Source: a virus
IMG/VR virus record: IMGVR_UViG_3300037502_001442
Location: 1-64,000 of that record
Reading direction: 5' to 3' (one strand)
DNA length: 64,000 nt
This document shows positions 42,570 to 49,541 of this stretch, one piece after another (within the stretch, counting starts at the first letter, position 1; each line of letters opens with the position of its first letter). Below the pieces are notes generated by a model. That model saw nothing but the letters and a program-made list of their open reading frames with translations. It searched no databases and was not told the DNA's origin. The translations under genes were made by a program, and so were the position numbers.

Positions 42570-43589
42570 ATGTCTGACTACGAGTCACTTCAGTCCATCA
42601 TCTCTTCTCTTCGCAAGAAGCACGGAGACGGAGTCATCGTCAAGGGCTCCGACGTGCGTGAGATGATTCCTCGCATCACCACGGGAATGCTCTCGTATGA
42701 CCTCATGCTTGGTGGCGGTTGGCCAGTCAACCAGTGGAGCGAGATCATCGGTGAGGAGTCCAGTGGCAAGACCGCTATCGCTTACAAGACCATCGCGGCT
42801 AATCAGGCCGTCGACCCCAACTTCTGCGCTTTGTGGATCGCGGCTGAGGACTTTGTTCCTGAGTACGCCAAGGCAATCGGTGTCGACCTAGACCGTCTTT
42901 GGGTCGTTGAGAACAACATCATGGAGCAGGTTTACGACCTCGCTATCCGCGCCCTCGACAACAGGGCAGTGGACATGATCGTCATCGACTCTCTCCCCGC
43001 ACTCGTCCCCGACGACGAGGCCGAAAAGATGATGGAGGAGTTCACGGTCGGACTCGGTGCCCGACTCACTGGTAAGTTCTTCCGCAAGTCTTCCAAGGCT
43101 CAGAAGCGCTCTTTGATCGAGGAGGACCGTGGTTGCACTGGCCTCATCATCAATCAGTGGCGCGAGAAGATCGGTGTCATGTATGGAGACAACCGTACGA
43201 CTCCTGGTGGTAAGGCAAAGAACTTCCACTACTTCTGCCGTCTTGAGGTCAAGCGCGACGAGTGGCTCAAGGAGAAGGACGAGGTAGTTGGTCAGTCCAT
43301 CAAGGGACGCACCATCAAGAACAAGACTCACCGCCCCCAGCAGAGCGCCGTGGTCGACTTCTACTTCTCCGACAGCGACCACTTCCAGTTCGGTGAGTTT
43401 GACGTCATCAAGGACATGGTGAACGTCGGCATTGTCGCTGGCATCATCGAGCGTGCGGGTGCCTTTTACTCCTACGGTGGAGAGCGCTGGCAGGGCAAGG
43501 AGAAGGTGCTCCTCGGTATCCGAGAGGACCTCGACCTCCAGAAGTCCTTGCGTGAGCAGGTGTTTGCTCACTACGGTGTCGAGTCGTGA
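42570..43589 (+). CDS. RecA/UvsX-like recombinase
   Basis: 339 aa from ATG 42570, which begins 2 bases after the preceding stop. Walker A GEESSGKT (about 61-68), Walker B DMIVIDS (about 135-141) and the long block with INQWREKIG (about 192-200) are as in phage RecA/UvsX. It would catalyse strand exchange in recombination-dependent replication. It is coupled (4-nt overlap) with a nuclease gene. Confidence 0.9.
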   Translation: MSDYESLQSIISSLRKKHGDGVIVKGSDVREMIPRITTGMLSYDLMLGGGWPVNQWSEIIGEESSGKTAIAYKTIAANQAVDPNFCALWIAAEDFVPEYAKAIGVDLDRLWVVENNIMEQVYDLAIRALDNRAVDMIVIDSLPALVPDDEAEKMMEEFTVGLGARLTGKFFRKSSKAQKRSLIEEDRGCTGLIINQWREKIGVMYGDNRTTPGGKAKNFHYFCRLEVKRDEWLKEKDEVVGQSIKGRTIKNKTHRPQQSAVVDFYFSDSDHFQFGEFDVIKDMVNVGIVAGIIERAGAFYSYGGERWQGKEKVLLGIREDLDLQKSLREQVFAHYGVES

Positions 43590-43921
43590 CCCTAGACCCG
43601 CATGAGCGCAAGCAGATTCTCAAGAAGTCTCGACGCCAAGAGGCTCGCACCGCCGATACTTATCGGGGCAGTCGCAACTCTGGTTCTGGTAACGGTTGGC
43701 TACGCAAAAACGATGTGCGTAGCGACAAGATCCTTTTTGAGAACAAGTTCACGACGGCTACGAAGTCGATAAGCCTCAAGTCTTCGGACCTCAGAGAGTT
43801 AACGGAAAGGGCCATCCTTGACGATAGGGTGGCGGTCCTCCAGTTCGATCTGGCGGGAAGGCGATACGTAGTCCTCAATGAGGACGACTTTTTGGAGATG
43901 ATTCATGAGAGCGATCAATGA
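43586..43921 (+). CDS. PD-(D/E)XK resolvase-like nuclease
   Basis: 111 aa. GSGNGWLRKNDVRS then LFENKFT (about 33-56) reads as the D...ExK active site of small phage Holliday-junction-type nucleases. The end VAVLQFDLAGRRYVVLNEDDF fits the fold's last strands. GTG 43586 overlaps the recombinase stop (GTGA). Junction resolution after RecA exchange is a reasonable inference. Confidence 0.65.
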   Translation: MTLDPHERKQILKKSRRQEARTADTYRGSRNSGSGNGWLRKNDVRSDKILFENKFTTATKSISLKSSDLRELTERAILDDRVAVLQFDLAGRRYVVLNEDDFLEMIHESDQ

Positions 43922-44126
43922 GTGGGAATCACAAGCGGCCTTCTTCTCCATCCTGTCGCTGAAGCATGCCAAGAGGCGCTCTCTGGCCGAGGCTGAGACC
44001 GCTCAGTGGATGAACATGTGCCAACTCATGGCCCACATCCTTAGTGAGCAGGGACACCCTGAAGGTTCTTTTGTGGGCTCTGTTCTCAACGAGTACAAGA
44101 AGATGGTTGACTCCTATGCCAATTAG
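43905..44126 (+). CDS. Unknown small helical protein (73 aa)
   Basis: It overlaps the upstream gene by 17 nt and the downstream nuclease gene by 11 nt. The sequence is all helix, with no Cys pair or membrane segment. The function is unknown. Confidence 0.6.
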   Translation: MRAINEWESQAAFFSILSLKHAKRRSLAEAETAQWMNMCQLMAHILSEQGHPEGSFVGSVLNEYKKMVDSYAN

Positions 44127-45015
44127 TCCCAAGGACATGAAGCGCATCATGGCCAGCCCCCACCGCATCCTCGGTCCTGTGGAGCGCCACGTCATTCAAG
44201 AGAACGACTCCAAGACCTCCAAACGCGATACAGAGCACCTACACCCGTCCGAAATCTGCAAGAAGGATTGGTGCCCCCGCTCGTCCTACTACAAGATCAT
44301 CGGTATGCCCGAGAAGCCTGAGTCGTTCAACCTTCAGAGGCTGAACGTGTTTGCCATGGGCACCATGATCCACGAGAAGTGGCAGAAGTGGATGGAGGAT
44401 GCGGGCATCCTTGAGCAGGCCGAAGTCCCCGTGTACAACGAAGAGCACCTCATCATGGGACACGCCGATGGCATTGTCTCCGACAAGCACGGAAGAGCCG
44501 TCGTTGAGATCAAGAGCGTGGGCGCTGGCACCATCAGGTTTGAGGACTACGGTCTGTTTGCCCCCTATGCCAAGAAGGAGATCACCTTTGAGGCCCTGTG
44601 GGAGAGCATCAAGCAACCCTTCGACTCCCATGTCCGACAGGCACAGTTGTACATGTATTGCCTGGGTGTGGATAAAGGTCTCATCCTCTACGAGTGGAAG
44701 GCCACTCAAGAGGTCAAAGAATTTCAGATCGACTACCAGCCAGAGTTGGTGGACCCCATCCTTGCTTCCTGCCTGACTGTCAAGAGGGCGCTAGAAGCCA
44801 AAGAGCCCCCTAGTAGGCCGTCATGGTTGACACCAGAGAGTAAGACATGCAAATATTGCCCGTTCAAAGAGGAGTGCTGGAATGAAAACAGTCGTGAGGT
44901 CGACACTTGGGGAGCAGGAGTTGCTGGAGAAGTTCAGCCACAAGTTCGAGTTGCCGAACAGGCCGTCGAACTTGATTCCCGAGATGCCCCACAACCTCGA
45001 CGAGTTGTCCGATAA
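44116..45015 (+). CDS. Cas4/RecB-family PD-(D/E)XK nuclease
   Basis: 299 aa from ATG 44116. The active site is GHADG (about 115-119), VEIKS (about 129-133) and QAQLYMYCLG (about 177-186). A Cys near 52 (DWCPRS) and CKYCPFKEEC (about 244-253) form a four-Cys Fe-S cluster site. Such phage enzymes trim DNA ends for recombination. The last 45 codons, after CWNENS, lie inside the next gene and look non-conserved. Confidence 0.85.
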   Translation: MPISPKDMKRIMASPHRILGPVERHVIQENDSKTSKRDTEHLHPSEICKKDWCPRSSYYKIIGMPEKPESFNLQRLNVFAMGTMIHEKWQKWMEDAGILEQAEVPVYNEEHLIMGHADGIVSDKHGRAVVEIKSVGAGTIRFEDYGLFAPYAKKEITFEALWESIKQPFDSHVRQAQLYMYCLGVDKGLILYEWKATQEVKEFQIDYQPELVDPILASCLTVKRALEAKEPPSRPSWLTPESKTCKYCPFKEECWNENSREVDTWGAGVAGEVQPQVRVAEQAVELDSRDAPQPRRVVR

Positions 45016-45382
45016 TCGACTCATGTCCCTGTACGGGGAGTTCATGGCATGGGTGTCCTACGCTAAAGCAGAACTGGTCAAGGCAGAGATTGCCGAAGAC
45101 CGCACAGCCCACGTGCTCAAGGTGACCGAGTCCAGCGCGATCATCGAGCAGTGGAGTGACAAAGTCAAGGGTGACACCGTCACCCTCGCCAAGGCCCGCC
45201 GTGATGTTGACCCCACGGTTGTAGAAGCCACCGAGAAGCATCTTGAGTCCCGCGCCTATCGCAAACTAACAGAGTCTGTGTTTGACCGCTGTGAGAAGAG
45301 CGCTCAAGTTCTTAGCCGAGAGTTGAGTAGGCGCATCAGCCTTGCCCCCAAGGAAGGTAGGCAAGCCAAGTATCTGCCATGA
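44882..45382 (+). CDS. Unknown protein overlapping the nuclease 3' end
   Basis: 166 aa from ATG 44882, with a good GAGGAG upstream. It overlaps the nuclease gene by 134 nt in another frame. The protein is helical and charged (coiled-coil-like, about 45-100), with a basic end. No family is recognised. Confidence 0.68.
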   Translation: MKTVVRSTLGEQELLEKFSHKFELPNRPSNLIPEMPHNLDELSDNRLMSLYGEFMAWVSYAKAELVKAEIAEDRTAHVLKVTESSAIIEQWSDKVKGDTVTLAKARRDVDPTVVEATEKHLESRAYRKLTESVFDRCEKSAQVLSRELSRRISLAPKEGRQAKYLP

Positions 45383-45495
45383 GCAAGAAAAAAGAACCCG
45401 TCAAGGACATCAATTACTGGATAGCCTTGGCGCAGAAACTGCACGCCGAGAATGAACGGCTCAAAGAACAACTACTAGCCCTGAGGGGGTACTGA
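45379..45495 (+). CDS. 38-aa coiled-coil micro-protein
   Basis: ATG 45379 overlaps the upstream stop (ATGA). A Lys-rich start is followed by a helix with heptad-like Leu/Ala (WIALAQKLHAENERLKEQLL, 14-33). Supported by tight packing in the operon. Confidence 0.55.
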   Translation: MSKKKEPVKDINYWIALAQKLHAENERLKEQLLALRGY

Positions 45496-45496
45496 A

Positions 45497-45634
45497 ATGA
45501 TCAAGACAATTATCGCTGTGATGATGGGAAATCTCTTTTACTTCGCAATCATCGGATACCTGCGGGACCGCATTGCCCAAGCCACCAGACCCGAGAACGA
45601 CCCGATGTTTTTCGATCAGGACGATTGGCTCTGA
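45497..45634 (+). CDS. 45-aa single-span membrane protein
   Basis: ATG 45497 begins 1 base after the preceding stop. Residues about 3-20 are hydrophobic (IIAVMMGNLFYFAIIGYL) and the rest is charged, ending FFDQDDWL. One membrane span with an acidic cytoplasmic or periplasmic tail is predicted. AGGGGG lies upstream. Confidence 0.55.
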   Translation: MIKTIIAVMMGNLFYFAIIGYLRDRIAQATRPENDPMFFDQDDWL

Positions 45635-45635
45635 C

Positions 45636-45710
45636 ATGCTCAGATACCTAGGGGCTCTTGGCCTCATCTTCGGGATGCTTCTCATCCTCTTCTTTGTTGA
45701 CGGGGACTGA
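45636..45710 (+). CDS. 24-aa hydrophobic micro-protein
   Basis: ATG 45636 follows the upstream stop by 1 base. The product is essentially one transmembrane helix (LGALGLIFGMLLILFFV) plus DGD. It exactly fills the gap to the next start, which supports translation, but such a short frame could be chance. Confidence 0.4.
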   Translation: MLRYLGALGLIFGMLLILFFVDGD

Positions 45711-45711
45711 C

Positions 45712-46119
45712 ATGCGTATTGGTTTTACCTGCTCGACGTTCGACTTGTTTCATACGGGCCACGTCATCATGCTTGAGGAGGCCAAGTCCCTTTGCGACCA
45801 CTTAGTCGTCGGTTTGCACACCGACCCAACTATTGACCGCAACTGGAAGAACAAGCCAGTACAGAGCGTCATGGAGCGTTTTATCCAAGTAGCGGCCTGC
45901 CGTTACGTGGACGACGTTGTGGTATACGAAAGCGAACACGACCTCTACAACTTCTTGGTGTCCTACCCCATCGACATTAGGTTCCTTGGCGAGGAGTACC
46001 GAGATCAGTCGTTTACTGGCATGGACCTCGACATCCCCATTCACTTCACTAAGAGGCGTCATGACTATTCGACCACTTCTCTTAGAGATCGGGTCATAAA
46101 GGAGGGCAAAGGTGACTGA
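45712..46119 (+). CDS. TagD-like cytidylyltransferase
   Basis: 135 aa. TCSTFDLFHTGHVIML (about 6-21) contains the HxGH nucleotide-binding motif of glycerol-3-phosphate cytidylyltransferases, and the ISSTSLR-type motif appears near the end as STTSLRDR. Length matches TagD. It would make a CDP-alcohol; a link to teichoic-acid-like or lipid precursors is inference. It is followed with an 8-nt overlap by small coiled-coil genes. Confidence 0.82.
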   Translation: MRIGFTCSTFDLFHTGHVIMLEEAKSLCDHLVVGLHTDPTIDRNWKNKPVQSVMERFIQVAACRYVDDVVVYESEHDLYNFLVSYPIDIRFLGEEYRDQSFTGMDLDIPIHFTKRRHDYSTTSLRDRVIKEGKGD

Positions 46120-46357
46120 TGACATTGTGACCCGACTGAACATTGATGCGGCATGGCTTGAAACTTGCTCACCAACTATTTATCAGGACATCGCAAGTAT
46201 TGTGCGTGAAGCCGCTGATGAGATTGAGCGTCTACGAGAGGACCGCGACAGGTGGAAAGCATTAGGTCAGCACATTTGCGAGTTCCATTACAATTTGATT
46301 CCTGACCACATCCATCAGTTGTTCGATGACTACAACAAGGCGGTGCGTGGTGAGTGA
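46112..46357 (+). CDS. Paralogous small protein 1 of 3 (DDIVTRL type)
   Basis: 81 aa from GTG 46112 (AAGGAGG upstream). It shares the opening DDIVTRL and the motif AADEIERLRED with the next two proteins. It is likely helical. The family is frequent in phages and its role is unknown. Confidence 0.65.
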   Translation: MTDDIVTRLNIDAAWLETCSPTIYQDIASIVREAADEIERLREDRDRWKALGQHICEFHYNLIPDHIHQLFDDYNKAVRGE

Positions 46358-46643
46358 CGACATTGTGACCCGACTACGGGAGAATTGCGACACCGTTTGT
46401 AAGTACGCAACTGTAAACGAGTTCGTGCCGTGCGAGGTGTGCGAGGCCGCTGATGAGATTGAACAGTTGCGCTCCATGTTGCGCCATGTCCTCGGCAATA
46501 ATGCCTTTGACCCTGACGACGACTGCCCCCAATGTCGTCAAATCATGGTGCGTTACGGAAACATTATTTGGCACACACCAATACCTGATTCAGAACAGGA
46601 CAAGGCTCAGCCAATGATTTTTCAGCAAGAAAGAGATGCCTAA
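46350..46643 (+). CDS. Paralogous small protein 2 of 3, with Cys pairs
   Basis: 97 aa from GTG 46350 (8-nt overlap upstream). It opens with SDDIVTRL and has AADEIEQLRSM. CEVCE (about 29-33) and CPQC (about 62-65) could form a zinc site that the other two copies lack. Confidence 0.65.
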   Translation: MSDDIVTRLRENCDTVCKYATVNEFVPCEVCEAADEIEQLRSMLRHVLGNNAFDPDDDCPQCRQIMVRYGNIIWHTPIPDSEQDKAQPMIFQQERDA

Positions 46644-46846
46644 TGACTGATGACATTTTGACCCTGCTTCGTAAGTACCAACCGTACAGCAAACTTCACG
46701 GACAAGCCGCTGATGAGATTGAACGCCTACGGGCAGAAAACGAGCGCCTACGCACAGAGGTTGCTCGTCTTGGTTCATTCATTCACCCCATCGGAACAAT
46801 CACATGCGGAATAGTTGGCGACGAGGCAGAGCATGGCCCAAGGTGA
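46643..46846 (+). CDS. Paralogous small protein 3 of 3
   Basis: 67 aa. TDDILTLLRKY opens it and AADEIERLRAENERLRTEV (about 22-40) forms a short leucine-zipper-like coil. ATG overlaps the upstream stop (TAATG). Confidence 0.6.
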   Translation: MTDDILTLLRKYQPYSKLHGQAADEIERLRAENERLRTEVARLGSFIHPIGTITCGIVGDEAEHGPR

Positions 46847-47015
46847 AGACCACGGTGCCGAAATCGGTGCGAAGTTCAAGCGTTGGGGCGAAATGAACGA
46901 AGCCGAACAAGACGCCATCTGCGCGAAAATGGCGCTGGACTGGAAGGGCAACCTGATGGCAGGCTATGCCACCATCCACTACCACGATAGGAGAGACCGT
47001 GGGGAACAAAAGTAA
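46833..47015 (+). CDS. Unknown small protein (60 aa)
   Basis: ATG 46833, with GAGGCAGAG upstream, overlaps the previous gene by 14 nt. The peptide is helical and charged, with no recognised motif. Its end overlaps the resolvase-like gene by 17 nt. Confidence 0.5.
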   Translation: MAQGEDHGAEIGAKFKRWGEMNEAEQDAICAKMALDWKGNLMAGYATIHYHDRRDRGEQK

Positions 47016-47364
47016 GGCCAAGGGCACAGCCTTTGAAACTCTGATCAAGAACTATCTCGTCAATAAAGGTTTCATCCATGCCCACAGGACAGCACTAGAG
47101 GGCGGTCAGGACAAGGGGGACATCCATGGCATCGCGCACAGGATGACGCGCCGAAAGGTAGCCGTTCAATGCAAGAACCAGAAATCTTTCAACCTCAGCG
47201 GCTGGCTCAATGATACGGTCGAGCAGGCAGAGAGGTTGAACAACGCAGTTCCCATTCTGGTCGTAAAGAGGCCAGGAAAAGGGGAAAAAGCCGTCGGTGA
47301 CTCGTACGCCGTGATGCGGTTAGATGACTTGGTTCAACTCCTACAGGACGCAGATTTCACCTAA
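46999..47364 (+). CDS. Hjc-like Holliday-junction resolvase/PD-(D/E)XK nuclease
   Basis: 121 aa from GTG 46999 (AGGAGAG upstream). KGTAFETLIKNYLVNKGF (about 6-23), then DKGDIHG (about 37-43) and VAVQCKNQ (about 53-60), match the E...GD...(E/Q)xK layout of archaeal Hjc-like nucleases. Gln replaces the usual Glu of ExK, as happens in some active relatives. It is the last gene of the recombination block. Confidence 0.75.
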   Translation: MGNKSKAKGTAFETLIKNYLVNKGFIHAHRTALEGGQDKGDIHGIAHRMTRRKVAVQCKNQKSFNLSGWLNDTVEQAERLNNAVPILVVKRPGKGEKAVGDSYAVMRLDDLVQLLQDADFT

Positions 47365-47370
47365 ACTAAT

Positions 47371-47392
47371 AGGGACACAACAAGGAGTCCCT
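47371..47392 (+). promoter_or_regulatory. RBS-occluding stem-loop before the SpoVS gene
   Basis: AGGGAC (47371-47376) pairs with GTCCCT (47387-47392), directly before ATG 47393. The AAGGAG Shine-Dalgarno (47382-47387) lies in the loop and first stem base. Such a structure could limit translation unless melted. Confidence 0.5.
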
Positions 47393-47683
47393 ATGTCACA
47401 AGAACTAAACAACGTTATTGGCGATGTCCTGAAAGTTTCAGGCTCCAGCAACCCGCAGTCCGTGGGTTCACTGCTGGCACGATCTGTTACCGCAGGGCAG
47501 ACCCCCAAGTTACGCGCCATCGGCGCCTCTGCTGTCAATCAGGCTGTCAAAGCGGCCGCGATTGCCCGAGGCTTTGTCGCTCCGAGAGGCATCGACCTTC
47601 TTTTCGTCGTTGGCTTCGACGACATTGAGGGTGAAAACGGCGAAACCATTTCTGCGATATCATTAAAGCCAGTTATCAAGTAA
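47393..47683 (+). CDS. SpoVS-like protein
   Basis: 96 aa spanning one SpoVS domain: VLKVSGSSNPQSVGSLLARS, then AIGASAVNQAVKAAAIARGF and a final DLLFVVGFDDIEG...SAISLKPV. In Bacillus, SpoVS affects sporulation septation and belongs to an Alba-like nucleic-acid-binding fold. Here it may bind nucleic acid or alter host cell division. It follows the recombination genes and precedes a block of unknown genes. Confidence 0.88.
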   Translation: MSQELNNVIGDVLKVSGSSNPQSVGSLLARSVTAGQTPKLRAIGASAVNQAVKAAAIARGFVAPRGIDLLFVVGFDDIEGENGETISAISLKPVIK

Positions 47684-47692
47684 GGAGTTGCC

Positions 47693-48055
47693 ATGGCACT
47701 GCAAGCACTAGCCGCCGTGGGTCTTCGGGCCGTCGCTGGACAAGTCGCCAAGAAGGCCGCTACGCAAGTGGCGACCAAGGCCGCTACTGGTGCGGCCGCT
47801 GAGGGAGCCGCTGGAGCAACCGCAAGTGGCGCCTCCTCTGGCATGAGCGGAACCATCATGCGTTCTGCCAAGACCTTTGGACGTGGTCTGAACTTTGCCG
47901 AGTTTGGTGGCGGAGCAGAGACGCCTTCCCAGCCCATGCAACCCATGCAGTCTGCTAGCCCCGCTGGCGGGCAGATTTATAACACTGCTCAGAACGTTCT
48001 GGGCAGTTCTGCACCTACAACTTTAGATGACAATGATCAAGCGAGGTTTGGCTGA
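47693..48055 (+). CDS. Unknown Ala-rich protein (120 aa)
   Basis: The N-terminal half is a run of Ala-rich helix with KKAATQVATKAATG; the rest is Gly/Ser/Pro/Met-rich and likely disordered. AAGGAG precedes the ATG. It opens a run of 12 unrecognised genes. Its stop overlaps the next start (TGATG). Confidence 0.6.
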   Translation: MALQALAAVGLRAVAGQVAKKAATQVATKAATGAAAEGAAGATASGASSGMSGTIMRSAKTFGRGLNFAEFGGGAETPSQPMQPMQSASPAGGQIYNTAQNVLGSSAPTTLDDNDQARFG

Positions 48056-48351
48056 TGTCTATTACTGGCCCCGACGGCAAGCGCCGTACACGTAGCAACG
48101 GCTCTGGAGCAGGTCGCGGTGACAACCCGCACCGAGTCACTGGCACCTATCTGGGGTACTCCCACAGTGGTGGCCCCAGCCATGACCCGAGCAGTTACAC
48201 CCACCTGTTCTCCTCCCCCACTGGCGGTGAGTCGGACAGCATCGAGCAGTCGTACGGAAGCCACAAACCCAATCTAGAGGTGGGCAAGAAGTACAATCTA
48301 GACATGCGTCCTACCAAGGGCCCCAATAGCGCCCCCGATCCTGCGTACTGA
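48055..48351 (+). CDS. Unknown Gly/Ser/His-rich protein (98 aa)
   Basis: Likely disordered, with a basic N-terminus (DGKRRTRSNGSG) and scattered His/Tyr. It shows no motif. It is coupled to the upstream gene by a 1-nt overlap. Confidence 0.55.
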   Translation: MSITGPDGKRRTRSNGSGAGRGDNPHRVTGTYLGYSHSGGPSHDPSSYTHLFSSPTGGESDSIEQSYGSHKPNLEVGKKYNLDMRPTKGPNSAPDPAY

Positions 48352-48356
48352 CGCCA

Positions 48357-48623
48357 ATGCCCAAGGGTCTTGATACCAGCAGGAGTCTGAACCGCAGGCC
48401 CCCTTCCCGCGACCTAGTCGAGGCCGCTTCTCGTGCACGCGCCCACGGAGGTCGTGTTCTGGCTGATAAGCGGACTGGTGAAATGCACATTGTGAGCCCT
48501 GCTGGCTCCAAGTGGGGGTCGTACGACCAGACGGTAAACCACCTTCGAGGTGGGGATCTTCGTCGTGTGAATGGCGACGATGACATCGTTGACATCACGG
48601 ACACCTTCGATGGCGACCGCTAA
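48357..48623 (+). CDS. Unknown basic protein (88 aa)
   Basis: A possible small folded domain lies at about 18-70 (VEAASRARAHGGRVLADKRT), with an acidic tail. The start MPKGLDTS resembles MPKGKDTR of the 51491 protein. It overlaps the next gene by 14 nt. Confidence 0.6.
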   Translation: MPKGLDTSRSLNRRPPSRDLVEAASRARAHGGRVLADKRTGEMHIVSPAGSKWGSYDQTVNHLRGGDLRRVNGDDDIVDITDTFDGDR

Positions 48624-48768
48624 GAACCCCCGCTCTCGGTCGCGCACTCAGCAAAGGTACGCCCGTAAGCAGGCAGTCAAGAAGAGCGCTCGCCCCGTCT
48701 CTATTGTCGGTGGCGGTCAGGGTGGCATCCTGAGCCCGTCTGGTAACGCTGGGAGTTTCTGGGGCTAA
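48610..48768 (+). CDS. Unknown very basic protein (52 aa)
   Basis: From ATG 48610 the first 30 residues are strongly basic (NPRSRSRTQQRYARKQAVKK), followed by a Gly/Ser tail. It could bind DNA or RNA. The final ATG overlap (TAATG) couples it to the next gene. Confidence 0.5.
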   Translation: MATAKNPRSRSRTQQRYARKQAVKKSARPVSIVGGGQGGILSPSGNAGSFWG

Positions 48769-49268
48769 TGGCTCAGCAGACCCCCACCTTCGCCAACTGG
48801 AACACCCCAGAGCAGGCTCCTGGAGTAGGTACTCAGGTTACGTTTGGCCCTGAGCCGTTCTTCCGCAACTCCAAGGATCAACTTCTCACTGGCTTCAGAA
48901 CAGCAGTAGACGCCCAGTACCCCGACGGGTATCTGGGTACCATGTCTGCCAACCGTAGACAGGACAAGGTCCTCGGCACCCTGAGCCGTATGAACGCCCG
49001 CCAATACAGCCGAGGCGTTCACAAGGGAGAGCGCATCAACACGGGCGATTACTTTTGGCCCGAGGAGTTTGGTAAGTACACGGGCATCCAATTGGAGGCC
49101 GCTGGTCTCAAGTTTGCCCCTCCTGGAGCCGAGCCTGTGCGACTCACCAACGACGGCAAGGTTGGCCCCCGAGGCATCCCCCGCAGTATCGACGACGGCG
49201 AGCAAGCATCCCAGATCAGTCCCGAGATGCGTTCTAGGCTCAAGTCGCTGGCCCCGCGCTGGCGCTAA
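48768..49268 (+). CDS. Unknown protein (166 aa)
   Basis: The largest folded-looking protein of this half of the block. Aromatic and Gly residues are spread through it, with no membrane segment or motif. It is coupled to the upstream gene. Confidence 0.6.
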   Translation: MAQQTPTFANWNTPEQAPGVGTQVTFGPEPFFRNSKDQLLTGFRTAVDAQYPDGYLGTMSANRRQDKVLGTLSRMNARQYSRGVHKGERINTGDYFWPEEFGKYTGIQLEAAGLKFAPPGAEPVRLTNDGKVGPRGIPRSIDDGEQASQISPEMRSRLKSLAPRWR

Positions 49269-49274
49269 ATAGTC

Positions 49275-49280
49275 TAAAAT
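49275..49280 (+). promoter_or_regulatory. -10 box for a likely leaderless gene
   Basis: TAAAAT ends 6 bases before ATG 49287, in an 18-bp gap with no Shine-Dalgarno. Transcription would start at the ATG. No -35 is seen. Confidence 0.45.
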
Positions 49281-49286
49281 AGCCTC

Positions 49287-49541
49287 ATGGCATATCGTTA
49301 CGGGGACAACGGAGAGTACAGGGACCCACACGACGGTCTCAATATCTTTAGGACCCCCCGCAAGCACGACGGCGGTAACTGGTACCTCCCCCAGATGCCT
49401 GACAACAACAACCCTGACTTTGGTCCGTACAAGGACGGGCGTGACCCGTTCAACGGTGGATCAGGAGGGGCTCGTGTTCCCCGTAGGCCCAAGACCCCCG
49501 CAGGCGGAGGCGGTATGAAGATGGAGGTAGGCCGTGAGTGA
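49287..49541 (+). CDS. Unknown Asn/Asp/Gly-rich protein (84 aa)
   Basis: A disordered composition with YGDNGEYRDPHDG and DNNNPDFGPYKDGRDPFNGG. It contains one DPF tripeptide, a motif repeated in the next protein. Probable leaderless start at 49287. Confidence 0.55.
   Translation: MAYRYGDNGEYRDPHDGLNIFRTPRKHDGGNWYLPQMPDNNNPDFGPYKDGRDPFNGGSGGARVPRRPKTPAGGGGMKMEVGRE

Noticed and set aside
44116-45015. Cas4-like nuclease as evidence of a phage CRISPR system
   Set aside because: No repeat-spacer array and no other cas genes are present; four-Cys RecB-type nucleases are ordinary parts of phage recombination.
47393-47683. SpoVS as evidence for a sporulating Firmicute host
   Set aside because: Two WhiB proteins, the Rpf-like enzyme and the GC-rich codon use point to actinobacteria; SpoVS also occurs outside Firmicutes.
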